A stretch of 64,000 nucleotides of DNA from Shinella granuli. Lineage in GTDB: Bacteria > Pseudomonadota > Alphaproteobacteria > Rhizobiales > Rhizobiaceae. How positions within the stretch are numbered: position 1 is the stretch's first letter; each line of letters starts with the position of its first letter. Shown here piece after piece: positions 41,940-50,339 of this stretch. The notes below the pieces were generated by a model. It saw only the letters and a program-made list of their open reading frames with translations, was not told where the DNA came from and did no database searches. A program made the translations under genes and the position numbers. The stretch covers positions 1 to 64,000 of the forward strand of contig NZ_SLVX01000005.1 of the NCBI RefSeq assembly GCF_004341885.1, written 5' to 3'.

Positions 41940-41965
41940 TTCACTATTTTTATAGAAAATATGAA
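41940..41965. promoter_or_regulatory. AT-rich imperfect inverted repeat upstream of the monooxygenase operon
   Basis: On the plus strand TTCACTATTTT and AAAATATGAA are imperfect inverted arms around TATAG, in the most AT-rich part of the 200-base gap between the flavin reductase and the RidA end. LysR-type sulfur regulators use AT-rich sites of this general kind, but no specific consensus is matched. It is a candidate promoter/operator only. Confidence 0.3.
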
Positions 41966-42057
41966 TTTGGATTGCCCGGCGCCTGCAGGAGCATTTGCCG
42001 ACGGGCGAAAAGGCAGCCGGACGCACCAGGAAGCAGGACGGTGCGTCCGGCATGAGC

Positions 42058-42450
42058 TCAGGCGCGCCTGCGCCGCGCCGCCATCGCCGTCACCTCGACG
42101 CGCATGCCGGGATCGGCGAGCGCGGCGACGCCCACGGCGCAGCGCACCGGATAGGGCTTCTTGAAATAGGCGCAGTAGACCTCGTTGAAGGCCGGGCGCT
42201 CGGCCATGTCGGTGAGGTAGATCGTCAGGTGGATCACGTCGGCAAGGCTGCTGCCGGCCTTTTCCAGCGAGGCCTTCAGGCTCTCCAGCGTCGCCACGCT
42301 CTGCGTCTTGATATCGCCGGTCTCCAGCGATCCGTCGGCGCGCAGCGGGATATGCGTGGTGACGAGAAGGTTGCCGAGGCCGGCGGTGTCGGAGGAGATC
42401 TCCGTCTCGTCGGTGTCCTCGATGAAGAAGGGGGCGTCGTTTTCAGCCAT
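42058..42450 (-). CDS. RidA family protein
   Basis: 130 residues, standard length. Family strands are visible (NLLVTTHIPLRADGSLETGD, DIKTQSVATLESLKASLEKAGSSLADVIHLTIYLTDM, PVRCAVGVAALADPGMRVEVTAMAAR), including the C-terminal Arg that contacts the substrate carboxylate. It is the last gene of an operon with a D-threonine-aldolase-like PLP enzyme and two dehydrogenases, which fits removal of enamine/imine products. AGGAGA lies ahead of the ATG at 42450. Confidence 0.85.
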   Translation of the reverse strand: MAENDAPFFIEDTDETEISSDTAGLGNLLVTTHIPLRADGSLETGDIKTQSVATLESLKASLEKAGSSLADVIHLTIYLTDMAERPAFNEVYCAYFKKPYPVRCAVGVAALADPGMRVEVTAMAARRRRA

Positions 42451-42524
42451 GGCCGATTCTCCTTGAATGCGTTTGCCTTTCAGCACGAGCGGCTTTGCCG
42501 CGCGCCGTCAACCGAAATCCCGCC

Positions 42525-43613
42525 TCACCAGACCGTGCCGCGCGCGGCGACGTCCTCCACGCGGGTGACGACGCCACCGCGGTGGAAGACCATGCGGTCG
42601 AACAGGTTGCTGACGACGCAGGTGTGGTTCGGCACGATGCGCACCACGCTGCCGATGGCGGGGAATTCGTCCCGGCAATCCTTGAGGTCGACGACCGCAT
42701 GCTCCTCCGAGAGCGAGACGATGCGGGCGCCCTCGTGGCCCTCGATCTCGCCATAGTCGCTGAAACCGAGCAGGTCGGAGGTCAGCGCCTTGGAGCCGGC
42801 ATCCAGCACCGCGCGATCCTCCGCCGGGCGCGAGACGACGGTCGCAAGGATGTGCATGGCAAGATCCTGCCGCGTGCAATGGCCCGCGCGCACCATGCTG
42901 CGGTCGTTGTAGACATAGGTTCCCGCGCGGTGCTCGGTGGCGGAGGGCACGAGATGGGCCTTCCACAGGTCCGGCGAACCGCCACTGGAGCGCACCGGGC
43001 AATCGAGGCAACGGGCCGAAAGCAGGGCCATGGTCCCGGCCATGAAGGCCTCAACCGCGCTCGACCCGCCGGTTGCCGGATAGGTGAGGATGCCGCCGAA
43101 GCGGAGGGCGGGCGCAGCGGCGATCCGGGCCGCCAGTTCCGCCGCCGCCTCCGGCGTCTGCACGCCGCAGCGGCGCCCGCCCGTATCGCATTCCACGAGC
43201 ACGGTCAGCGGACGGGCGGCGTCGAAGGCGCCGGCAAGGCCGTCCACGGTCGCGGCGCTGTCGGCGACCACGGCAAGGCGCGGCACCCGCTCGTGCAGCG
43301 CGCGCAGGCGCTTGAGCTTTACCGCGCCGAGAATGTTGTAGGTGATCAGGATGTCCTCGAAACCGGCATCGGCGAAAACCTCGGCCTCGCTGATCTTCTG
43401 GCAGTTGAGGCCGGCGGCGCCGGCCACCCGCTGCGCCTCGGCGACCGCGACGATCTTGTGGGTCTTGATGTGCGGACGGAAGGCCTTGCCGTGCCCGTCG
43501 AAATAGGCCTGCGCGCGGGCGATGTTGGCGGCCAGCCGGTCCTCATCGATCACAGGCATGAGGGTGAGGATGTCTTCGAGCGGCGTGCCGGCGTCGGGCC
43601 AGGGATATGTCAT
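42525..43613 (-). CDS. D-threonine aldolase / D-serine dehydratase-like PLP enzyme
   Basis: 362 residues with a fold-type III (alanine racemase N-terminal) barrel and a C-terminal D-serine-dehydratase-like domain. The PLP lysine lies in RPHIKTHK (about Lys50), LVECDTGGRRCGV follows near 140, and the metal-binding PNHTCVV is near 330 with the His and Cys that bind a divalent metal in this family. Such enzymes cleave D-beta-hydroxy amino acids or dehydrate D-serine types. It is third in an operon after two SDRs and before RidA. The start at 43613 (MTYPWPDAGTPLEDI) matches domain onset. Confidence 0.83.
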   Translation of the reverse strand: MTYPWPDAGTPLEDILTLMPVIDEDRLAANIARAQAYFDGHGKAFRPHIKTHKIVAVAEAQRVAGAAGLNCQKISEAEVFADAGFEDILITYNILGAVKLKRLRALHERVPRLAVVADSAATVDGLAGAFDAARPLTVLVECDTGGRRCGVQTPEAAAELAARIAAAPALRFGGILTYPATGGSSAVEAFMAGTMALLSARCLDCPVRSSGGSPDLWKAHLVPSATEHRAGTYVYNDRSMVRAGHCTRQDLAMHILATVVSRPAEDRAVLDAGSKALTSDLLGFSDYGEIEGHEGARIVSLSEEHAVVDLKDCRDEFPAIGSVVRIVPNHTCVVSNLFDRMVFHRGGVVTRVEDVAARGTVW

Positions 43614-43722
43614 GGAAAACCTTCCAGTCTTGGCGCCTGCAGCGCCCGTTGGGGGTGCGGTCACTATGGTCAAAATGGCGGCGCGGTGAAACCGAAAATC
43701 CCGCGCCCGTCCTCGGCAGGGT

Positions 43723-44472
43723 TCAGGCCTTGCGCTCCTGGAGGATGTTGCCGCCGTCGACCACCAGCACCGCGCCGTTGATATAGCTCGCCTTCTGCGA
43801 GGCGAGGAAGGCGACGGCCGCGGCGACCTCGTCCGGCCGGCCCGCGCGGCCGCAGGGCGTCGCCCTGGCGGCGCGGCGCTCTTCCTCCGTGGAGGCGCCG
43901 GTGTCGATCCAGCCAGGCGCCACGGCATTGATGGTAACGCCATGCGGACCGGCTTCGAGGGCGAGCGCATGCGTCAGGCCCACCATGCCGGCCTTGGCGG
44001 CGGAATAGGCCGTCTCGCCGGGATTGGCGACATAGGGTCCCGTCACCGACGCCACATTGACGATGCGGCCGTAACCGTCCGCCAGCATGTCCGGCAGGTA
44101 GAGGCGGGTCGAAAGGAACGTCGTCTTGAGCGTGACGGAGATGCCGCGGTCCCAATCCGCCTCCTCCAGCATCGCGAAATCCCGCTGCAGCGCCGGCTGC
44201 GCGAGGCTGCCCATGCCGGCATTGTTGACGAGCACCGCGGCCGGCCCCGTCGCCTGCCGCAAGCGCTCGACCTCGGCCTTGACGGTAAGGTCGCAGACAT
44301 GGCCGGTCGCGGAAAACCCGGCACGCCTCAATTCCTCCGCGCGGGCAAAGATCCGTTCGCTCGTCGCCACGAGGTGGACGGCATGACCTTCCTCCGCCAG
44401 GCTCCGCGCGCAGGCAAAGCCGATGCCGTCCTCGGCCCCTGCTCCGGTGATGATCGCCGTCTTGCGCTGCAT
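43723..44472 (-). CDS. SDR family oxidoreductase
   Basis: 249 residues, classical SDR. The coenzyme motif is unusual, TGAGAEDGIG near 9-18 with two extra residues compared with TGxxxGIG. NNAGMG is near 85, the catalytic Ser in VASVTG near 140, and YSAAK near 155. The closing YINGAVLVVDGGNIL is typical. It lies ten bases downstream of another SDR and upstream of the PLP enzyme. Two dehydrogenases plus a D-hydroxy-amino-acid lyase imply a short pathway for a beta-hydroxy amino acid or a related polyol amine; the substrate is not deducible. Confidence 0.84.
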   Translation of the reverse strand: MQRKTAIITGAGAEDGIGFACARSLAEEGHAVHLVATSERIFARAEELRRAGFSATGHVCDLTVKAEVERLRQATGPAAVLVNNAGMGSLAQPALQRDFAMLEEADWDRGISVTLKTTFLSTRLYLPDMLADGYGRIVNVASVTGPYVANPGETAYSAAKAGMVGLTHALALEAGPHGVTINAVAPGWIDTGASTEEERRAARATPCGRAGRPDEVAAAVAFLASQKASYINGAVLVVDGGNILQERKA

Positions 44473-44482
44473 CCGTCCCTCC

Positions 44483-45256
44483 TCAATAACCGGCCGTCAC
44501 GCCGAAATCGATGGAGAGCGCGGCCCCGGTGATGGCCGCGGCATCCGGCTCGCAGAGATAGGCGACCATGCGGGCGATCTCCTCCGGCCGGATGAAGCGC
44601 GCCGCCGCCTGCTGGGGATAGTTGGACAGGAGTTTCGCCTTGTAACCGTCCGGGTCTCCGCCGCCATAGCGCTCGGCCTGGAACTCGATCATCGGCGTCG
44701 CGACATCGCCGGGGCACACGGCGTTGACGCGGATCCGGCGCGGAGCGAGTTCCAGCGCCAGCGCCTTGGTCAGCAGCACCAGTCCACCCTTCGAGGCACA
44801 GTAGATCGAAGCGCCGTTGTTGCCGACGAGGCCGGCGTCCGAGGCGATGTTGACGATGGAGGCACCGTTTTCCAGATGCGGAATGGCCGCCTGGATCAGA
44901 AAGAACGCCCCCTTGAGATTGACGTCGAGGACGATGTCCCAGTCCTCTTCCGTCATCGCCTCGGCCGCGCCCTCGCGCCAGACGCCTGCGGCATTGACGA
45001 CCACGTCGAGGCGCCCATGCCAGGCAAGCGCCTCCTTCACCGCAAAAGCACAGGAAGCGACCTTGCGCATGTCGAGCGGCACCGCAAGCGCCGCGCCGCC
45101 CCTGGCCCGCACCGCCTCCACCGCTGCCGTCAGACGTTCGGATTCGAGGTCCGCAAGGACGACGGCATAGCCATCGGCGGAAAGCCGTACGGCGATCGCC
45201 GCGCCCATGCCGCCGGCCCCGCCGGCAATGAGCGCTACTCGGGTCTGGTCGGTCAT
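44483..45256 (-). CDS. SDR family oxidoreductase
   Basis: 257 residues, classical SDR with AGGAGGMG near residues 11-18, NAAG near 88, the Ser in NIASDAG near 138 and YCASKGG near 153. The tail ITGAALSIDFGVTAGY closes the fold. The ATG at 45256 fits the coenzyme motif position; the longer frame to 45322 crosses the palindrome at 45281-45296. It is the first gene of the PLP-enzyme operon. Probably a sugar-alcohol or hydroxy-acid dehydrogenase. Confidence 0.85.
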   Translation of the reverse strand: MTDQTRVALIAGGAGGMGAAIAVRLSADGYAVVLADLESERLTAAVEAVRARGGAALAVPLDMRKVASCAFAVKEALAWHGRLDVVVNAAGVWREGAAEAMTEEDWDIVLDVNLKGAFFLIQAAIPHLENGASIVNIASDAGLVGNNGASIYCASKGGLVLLTKALALELAPRRIRVNAVCPGDVATPMIEFQAERYGGGDPDGYKAKLLSNYPQQAAARFIRPEEIARMVAYLCEPDAAAITGAALSIDFGVTAGY

Positions 45257-45280
45257 GGTTGCCTCTGCCTCGATGCGATG

Positions 45281-45296
45281 TCCTCTTCGAAGAGGA
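45281..45296. promoter_or_regulatory. Perfect 16-base palindrome, candidate operator
   Basis: TCCTCTTCGAAGAGGA is a perfect palindrome 25 bases upstream of the first gene of the SDR/PLP-enzyme operon. It could be a dimeric regulator site or, in RNA, a very tight hairpin in the leader. No regulator is encoded in the operon. Confidence 0.45.
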
Positions 45297-45434
45297 GGGG
45301 CCGCGGCGACGATAGTCAACACCGCAGTTCAGACAACCCACCGCTCAATGGTGACTGCCGCCGCCAGCCACACGCGCTTCGGGTCCACGCATGTCGCTAT
45401 CGCAAAACCGCCGCACATTCTTGCGTGACAAGCG

Positions 45435-46193
45435 TCAGAGCTGATGCAGCACGAAGGGTTTGTCCGCGATCGTCTCCACCCGCATGCGGAAGCCGAAGAC
45501 GGCCTCCAATGTTTCCGGCGTCAGGATCTCCGCCGGCGTGCCATCAGCGACGACACGGCCGCCCTTCATCGCGACGATGCGGTCTGCATGGGCGCTTGCC
45601 TGGTTGATGTCGTGCAGCACGATGACGACCGTCTTGCCCTTGCCGTCGGCGACGCTGCGCAGCGAGCGCATCAGTTCGCGGGCGTAATACATGTCGAGAT
45701 TGTTCAGCGGTTCGTCGAGCAGCAGGTAATCCGTGCCCTGCGCGAAGGCCATGGCGACCAGCGCGCGCTGGCGCTGGCCGCCGGACAGCGTCTCGATGAA
45801 GCGGTCGGCAAGGTCGGCAAGGTCGAACTGGGCGATGGCCGCGTCGATGATGGCGTGGTCGGCCTCGATGAGGCGGCCGCGGCCATGGGGAAAACGGCCG
45901 AAGCCGACGAGCTCGCGCACCTTGAGGCGGCTTGCCACCGTCGTGTCCTGCCGCAGGATGGCGACGACGCGGGCAAGCTCCCGGCCGGGCGTGGTATCCA
46001 CCGGCAGGCCGTCGATGTCGATGGCGCCTGCCTGGAGCGGCTGCAGCCGTGCGACGAGCGAAAGAAGCGAGGACTTGCCCGCGCCGTTCGGCCCGATCAG
46101 CGCCACGACGCCGCCCTTCGGGATCGTCAGGCTGACATCCGTGAGGATCGGCGTCGTTCGGTGCTTGAAGGAGACGTTTTCTATCCGGATCAT
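45435..46193 (-). CDS. Siderophore ABC transporter ATP-binding protein
   Basis: 252 residues, FepC/FecE class. Walker A is GPNGAGKSS near 35-43, the signature is LSGGQRQR near 137-144, and Walker B is YLLLDEPLNNLDMYY near 156-170, the last being typical of the FatE/YclP type ATPases. The switch histidine is in VLHDINQA. It is the final gene of the second iron-transport operon and overlaps the upstream permease (ATGA at 46190-46193). It powers import of a ferric siderophore across the inner membrane. Confidence 0.9.
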   Translation of the reverse strand: MIRIENVSFKHRTTPILTDVSLTIPKGGVVALIGPNGAGKSSLLSLVARLQPLQAGAIDIDGLPVDTTPGRELARVVAILRQDTTVASRLKVRELVGFGRFPHGRGRLIEADHAIIDAAIAQFDLADLADRFIETLSGGQRQRALVAMAFAQGTDYLLLDEPLNNLDMYYARELMRSLRSVADGKGKTVVIVLHDINQASAHADRIVAMKGGRVVADGTPAEILTPETLEAVFGFRMRVETIADKPFVLHQL

Positions 46194-47140
46194 TTGCGGC
46201 TCCCGAGGACCAGCAGCAGGAGGAAGACGAGCCCGCCGACGAATTCGATGACGACACCGAGCGCCGTCGCGTTTCCGAGCGCGTGCTGGAACAGCGTCTG
46301 CCCGCCGACGAGCACGACGATGCCGGCAAGGGCGGCCGCCGGCAGCAGCACGCCGTGGCGGCGGGTATCGACGATGCGCTCGGCCAGCGCCGCCACGAGA
46401 AGCCCGAAGAAGGCGACCGGCCCGACGAGCGCCGTGGAGACGGCGACCAGCGCGGAGACGAGCAGCAGCAGGCCCGTCACCGTGCCCGCCCAGCCGACGC
46501 CGAGGCCCGTTGCCGTATCCGGCCCGAGCGAGACGACGTCGAGCACGTGGCGCGCCCGCCAGGCGATGACGGCGGCGATGACCGTGACGATGGCGGCGAA
46601 GACCAGGAGGTCGGTGCGCACGGCATTGAAATTGGCGAAGCTCGCCGATTGCACGACGGAGAATTCGTTGGGGTCGATGAGGCGGGCGAGCAGCGAATGC
46701 AGGCTGCGGAACAGGACGCCGAAGACGACGCCGGCCAGCAGCATCAGCCCCATGTCGAGGCGGCTCTTCAGCATGGGCAGCAGCAGCGCAGAGGCGAGCG
46801 CCATCAGCACCAGCACCTCCAGGCCGAACTTCAGCTGCGGATCGAGCGCCACGTAACCGACCCCGCCGAGCAGGAAGACCATCAGCATCTGGCCGAAGAG
46901 ATAAAGCGCATCGAGCCCCATGATCGACGGCGTCAGGATGCGGTTGCCGGTGACGGTCTGGAAGATCACGGTGGAAATGGCGATCGCCACGCCCACCTGC
47001 ACCAGCGCCGCAAGCTTCAGCAGCCGCAGTTCCAGCACGAAGGCGATGTTGCCCTTGAGGCCGATCGCCAGGAACGCGACGGCGGCGGCCAGGGCCGCGG
47101 CGGCAAGGCCGAGAAGACGACGGTCACGCATGGGCGCCAC
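46190..47140 (-). CDS. Siderophore ABC transporter permease (FatC/YclO-like)
   Basis: 316 residues, about nine or ten membrane helices, FecCD family. Landmarks are TVTGNRILTPSIMGLDALYLFGQ near 63-85 and ALVGPVAFFGLLVAALAERIVDTRRHGVLLP near 240-270, the latter being the ATPase-contact loop. It forms a heterodimer with the permease encoded just upstream. The ATG at 47140 overlaps the neighbour by 17 bases; an internal ATG at 47131 is possible. The GLDALY variant resembles the FatC/YclO branch. Confidence 0.87.
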   Translation of the reverse strand: MAPMRDRRLLGLAAAALAAAVAFLAIGLKGNIAFVLELRLLKLAALVQVGVAIAISTVIFQTVTGNRILTPSIMGLDALYLFGQMLMVFLLGGVGYVALDPQLKFGLEVLVLMALASALLLPMLKSRLDMGLMLLAGVVFGVLFRSLHSLLARLIDPNEFSVVQSASFANFNAVRTDLLVFAAIVTVIAAVIAWRARHVLDVVSLGPDTATGLGVGWAGTVTGLLLLVSALVAVSTALVGPVAFFGLLVAALAERIVDTRRHGVLLPAAALAGIVVLVGGQTLFQHALGNATALGVVIEFVGGLVFLLLLVLGSRK

Positions 47141-48101
47141 GCCGGAAGAGCAGCCAGAGGAAGATCGCCCCGCCGACCACGCCCATCACCGTGCCAACGG
47201 GGATTTCGTAAGGATAGCGGATGAGGCGCCCGACGATGTCGCAGGCAAGAACCAGCCCCGCCCCGCCGGCGGCGACCCAGCCCAGCGTGCCGCGCACATT
47301 GTCGCCCATCAGGCGCGAGACGATGTTGGGCACGGCAAGGCCGACGAAGGGGATCATGCCGACGACCGCGACGGCCAGCGCCGTGATGACGGAGACGAGG
47401 ACGAGGCCGATCTGCATCATGCGGGCATAGTCGATGCCGAGCCCGATGCTCGCCTCGCGCCCGAGCGCCATGATGGTCAGCCGGTCGGCGACGAACCAGG
47501 CGATGGCGACCATCAGGGCCGAGATCCACAGCAGTTCGTAGCGCCCGCGCAGCACGCCGGAGAAGTCGCCATTGGTCCAGACGGCGAGGAACTGCAGGAG
47601 ATCCGCCTGCCAGGCCGCATAGGTCGCCGCCGCACCGATGACCCCGCCATAGACGATGCCGAAGAGCGGCACGAGGAAGGGCTGGGCGGGCGGCAGGCGA
47701 TGGGCGGTCGCCAGGAAAATCGAGGTGCCGAGCAGGGCCGCGCCGCCGGCAACGAGCGTCTTCACCGGCAGGGCGGCGGCGGGAAAGAGCAGCGTGACGA
47801 GGAGGATGCCGAGTTCGGCGCTCTGCGCCGTGCCGGCGGTCGCGGGCTCGACGAAGCGGTTGCGCGCCAGCGTCTGCATGATGAGGCCGGCGATTGCCAG
47901 TCCGGCGCCGCTGAGGATCGCTGCAAGCGTGCGCGGCAGGCGGCTGACGAGGAGAAGCTGGAGTGCTTCGGGATCGCTCAGCACCCGGCCGAGCGGCAGC
48001 GGGCTGACGCCGACGGCAAGGCTCAGCACGAAAAGGACCGCGAGCCCGAGGCCCGCGATCGTTCCGGTCCGCAAGGAGGGGTGCAGGACGCTGGCGCTCA
48101 T
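47124..48101 (-). CDS. Siderophore ABC transporter permease (FatD/YclN-like)
   Basis: 325 residues, FecCD family with about nine membrane helices. Landmarks are RLPRTLAAILSGAGLAIAGLIMQTLARNRFVEPATAGTAQSA near 52-93 and GMIPFVGLAVPNIVSRLMGDNVRGTLGW near 235-262. It pairs with the second permease. Its start overlaps the binding-protein stop (ATGA at 48098-48101), and its end overlaps the next permease. The MQTLARNRFVEPATAG wording is typical of the FatD/YclN branch. Confidence 0.88.
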   Translation of the reverse strand: MSASVLHPSLRTGTIAGLGLAVLFVLSLAVGVSPLPLGRVLSDPEALQLLLVSRLPRTLAAILSGAGLAIAGLIMQTLARNRFVEPATAGTAQSAELGILLVTLLFPAAALPVKTLVAGGAALLGTSIFLATAHRLPPAQPFLVPLFGIVYGGVIGAAATYAAWQADLLQFLAVWTNGDFSGVLRGRYELLWISALMVAIAWFVADRLTIMALGREASIGLGIDYARMMQIGLVLVSVITALAVAVVGMIPFVGLAVPNIVSRLMGDNVRGTLGWVAAGGAGLVLACDIVGRLIRYPYEIPVGTVMGVVGGAIFLWLLFRRGAHA

Positions 48102-49000
48102 TTCGCTGCGGAGAAGGCCTCCGTGATCGTCGCCAGCACGCGTTCGAGCGACTGCACGCCGCCGGCCGCGATGTAGAAATCCGGAGCCGGCAGGTAGACG
48201 ACCTGGCCCTTCTTCCATGCCGTCGTTGCCGCGACGAGCTCGTTGTCGAGCGTCACCTTCGCGGCCTGCTCGCTGGAGCCGATGGCGGCGGCGCGGTCGA
48301 GGACCAGCAGCCAGTCCGGATTCGCCTCGCGGATGAACTCGAAGGACACCGCCTCGCCATGGGTCGCCGTCTCGATCTCGGCGATCGCCGGCGGCAGGCC
48401 GAGCGCCGCATGCACCCAGCCGAAGCGCGAGCCGGGACCGTAGGAGGAGACCTTCGGCCCGTTGGTCATGACGATCAGCGCCGTGCCCTTGCCGGCGACC
48501 GCGGCCTTGGCGGCCGCAAGCTTCGCGTCGAGCTCGCCGGCAATCGCCTTTGCCTCTTCCACCTCGCCGAACAGGTCGCCATAGGTCTCAAGACGCAGCT
48601 TCGCCTGCCCGAACAGGTCGTCGCCGTCGATCGTCATGTCGATGGTCGGCGCGACCTTGGCCGTGACGTCCGCCTTGGCGGCGGACCGGCCGCCGACGAT
48701 GACAAGATCGGGACCGAGCGCGCTCAGCGCCTCGAGGTCAGGCTCGAACAACGTGCCGACCACCGTCGCGCCCGCCTTGATCGGCTCCAGCTCGGGAACG
48801 TAGAGCTTGTCCGGCACACCCGCCGGACGGATGCCGAGCCGGTCGAGCGTGTCGAGCGCGGCCATGTCGTAGACGGCGATGGTCTTCGGCACGCCGTCGA
48901 CCGCGACCGTTCCCTGCGCCGTCGCCACGTCCATGGCGCTGGCGGGCAGGATGGAAAGGGCAAGGGCGGCGAAGGCCGCGAGCGGATGGAACTGTTTCAT
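48098..49000 (-). CDS. Siderophore ABC substrate-binding protein (FatB/YclQ-like)
   Basis: 300 residues with a signal peptide (about 1-22, ILPASA). Without a nearby lipobox Cys it is a free periplasmic protein. The mature part shows TIAVYDMAALDTLDRLGI near 39-56, FEPDLEALSALGPDLVIVGGRSA near 86-108 and APDFYIAAGGVQSLERVL near the end, the pattern of catecholate/carboxylate siderophore-binding proteins CeuE/FatB/YclQ. It is the second gene of the operon, after the DUF2218 gene and divergent from the FecI-FecR-receptor set. Confidence 0.86.
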   Translation of the reverse strand: MKQFHPLAAFAALALSILPASAMDVATAQGTVAVDGVPKTIAVYDMAALDTLDRLGIRPAGVPDKLYVPELEPIKAGATVVGTLFEPDLEALSALGPDLVIVGGRSAAKADVTAKVAPTIDMTIDGDDLFGQAKLRLETYGDLFGEVEEAKAIAGELDAKLAAAKAAVAGKGTALIVMTNGPKVSSYGPGSRFGWVHAALGLPPAIAEIETATHGEAVSFEFIREANPDWLLVLDRAAAIGSSEQAAKVTLDNELVAATTAWKKGQVVYLPAPDFYIAAGGVQSLERVLATITEAFSAAK

Positions 49001-49033
49001 GGTCTACCTGTCATGCTGATGGGATGCGAAAGC

Positions 49034-49333
49034 TCAGACGGCCTTGTTCTGCCACTGCCAGTCGAGCGGCTGAAGCGCCTCGCGGAAGGCGAAGCGTGCA
49101 AGATGCGATTCGATGACCGACTGGGTCTGGGCAAGGTCCTCGCCGTTCCCGGCCCGGGCGGTCATGCGCAGGCCATCGTCATCGGCATCCAGAATGCCGA
49201 GGCCGCAGGCGAACCGGCACTCGCCGTGGTTTTCCGACGCGGTGACTTCGATCTTGTGCGCGAAATGCTTGCACAGTTGGGCCAGGTATTTCCGGCCGTG
49301 AGCGGTCTCCAGATAGGCGACGGATTCGAGCAT
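49034..49333 (-). CDS. DUF2218 domain-containing protein
   Basis: 99 residues matching the DUF2218 family in outline: VAYLETAHGRKYLAQLCKHFAHKIEV at the N-terminus, GLGILDADDDGLRMTARAGNGEDLA in the middle and VIESHLARFAFREAL near the end. Such genes lie beside siderophore transport or siderophore-interacting (ferric reductase) genes, which suggests a cytoplasmic role after iron-siderophore import; the activity is not established. AGGGAAGG precedes the ATG at 49333. It is the first gene of the siderophore importer operon. Confidence 0.78.
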   Translation of the reverse strand: MLESVAYLETAHGRKYLAQLCKHFAHKIEVTASENHGECRFACGLGILDADDDGLRMTARAGNGEDLAQTQSVIESHLARFAFREALQPLDWQWQNKAV

Positions 49334-49384
49334 GGCCTTCCCTTTCATCCTTGTTCGACGACCGGCCTGCCTGCCGGCAGCACC

Positions 49385-49413
49385 GAAAACATAACGTCCT
49401 TACTCATGTTTTC
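49385..49413. promoter_or_regulatory. Inverted repeat upstream of the DUF2218/siderophore operon
   Basis: GAAAACAT (49385-49392) and ATGTTTTC (49406-49413) are perfect eight-base arms separated by 13 bases, 52 bases upstream of the DUF2218 start. It is a candidate operator for the importer operon; the sequence does not match an IRO box. Confidence 0.4.
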
Positions 49414-49566
49414 CTGACAAGGGAAGCCGGCTGTCACAGCCGGTCCCCGGCGAAAAGCGCAATCAACCCGTCCGGAATGGCGCCTCGCCGGACCAGATCG
49501 TCGCGGCCGCCGGCAAGACCGCGACAGGGAACCGGCGTGGCAGACGGTCACGTTTCGCCGTTAAAC

Positions 49567-49596
49567 TTGACCCGATAAATCATGTTAAGCTATGTC
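49567..49596 (+). promoter_or_regulatory. Putative promoter with overlapping IRO-box-like operator
   Basis: TTGACC (49567-49572) and TATGTC (49591-49596), 18 bases apart, resemble a sigma-70 promoter reading toward the FecI-type gene. The -35 end overlaps TGA-N9-TCA at 49568-49582, the RirA operator form, so iron-replete repression is plausible. The remaining sequence of this 436-base divergent gap (49334-49769) holds the inverted repeat at 49385 and no other gene I can support. Confidence 0.45.
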
Positions 49597-49769
49597 TCAT
49601 GAATACACGGCCGCCGCCTGGGGCACGGCGATTCTGAAGGGTTGGAAATGGCGGCGACGCGCGGCGATGCCGAAAAGTGGACGGGAGAGGTTCTGGCATG
49701 CGGCCTGATGCGCCGGGGCAACGTTCCGCCCACCGCCTCCCGCTGGAGCCGCATCGAAGAGGCCGCGCC

Positions 49770-50282
49770 GTGAAGGAGGGAGATGCCACCTCGCTGCTCT
49801 ACGCCGCCCACCGCCCTGCCCTCGTCCGCTATGCGACGCGGATCCTCGGCTCGCGCGAGGCGGCGGAGGACATCGTGCAGGATGCCTTCCTGCGCTTTTC
49901 GCCGGCCAACACCTATGGCGCCTCCGCCAGCCAGACGCTCGCCTATCTCTACCGCATCGTGCGCAATCTCTGCCTCGACCTCATCAAGCGGCGCAGGATC
50001 GAGATGAGGGAACAGGACGGCGAGCCGCCGTTCTGGTCGATGCCCCGCGCCGTCGAGACGCCGGAGGAGACCGTGCTCGTCTCCGACGAGGTGCGGGCGA
50101 TCACCGAAGTGCTCGACCGGTTTCCACTGGATGTGCGCGTGGCGGTGGAGATGCACCGCTTCGGCGGCTACACTCTGGAGGAGGTCGCGACCCATCTCGG
50201 CATTTCCGTCGCCACCGCCCACCGCCATGTGCGCGCCGCGCTGGTGGAGATCGCGCTTCGGCTCGGCAATGACGCCCCGTGA
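49770..50282 (+). CDS. FecI-type ECF sigma factor
   Basis: About 170 residues. Sigma region 2 reads RYATRILGSREAAEDIVQDAFLRF near 20-43 and AYLYRIVRNLCLDLIKRRR near 58-76; region 4 reads FPLDVRVAVEMHRFGGYTLEEVATHLGISVATAHRHVRAAL near 118-158. This is the iron-starvation ECF group that directs transcription of TonB-dependent receptor genes. The start is a GTG at 49770 with GAGG upstream; in-frame ATGs at 49698 and 49677 would add a non-conserved Arg-rich tail. FecR and the receptor follow in order on the same strand. Confidence 0.87.
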   Translation: MKEGDATSLLYAAHRPALVRYATRILGSREAAEDIVQDAFLRFSPANTYGASASQTLAYLYRIVRNLCLDLIKRRRIEMREQDGEPPFWSMPRAVETPEETVLVSDEVRAITEVLDRFPLDVRVAVEMHRFGGYTLEEVATHLGISVATAHRHVRAALVEIALRLGNDAP

Positions 50283-50339
50283 AAAAAATCCGCGCGCAAA
50301 TCGTCCCTACGCAGCACTTTGATATTCGGCTAGAACGCC

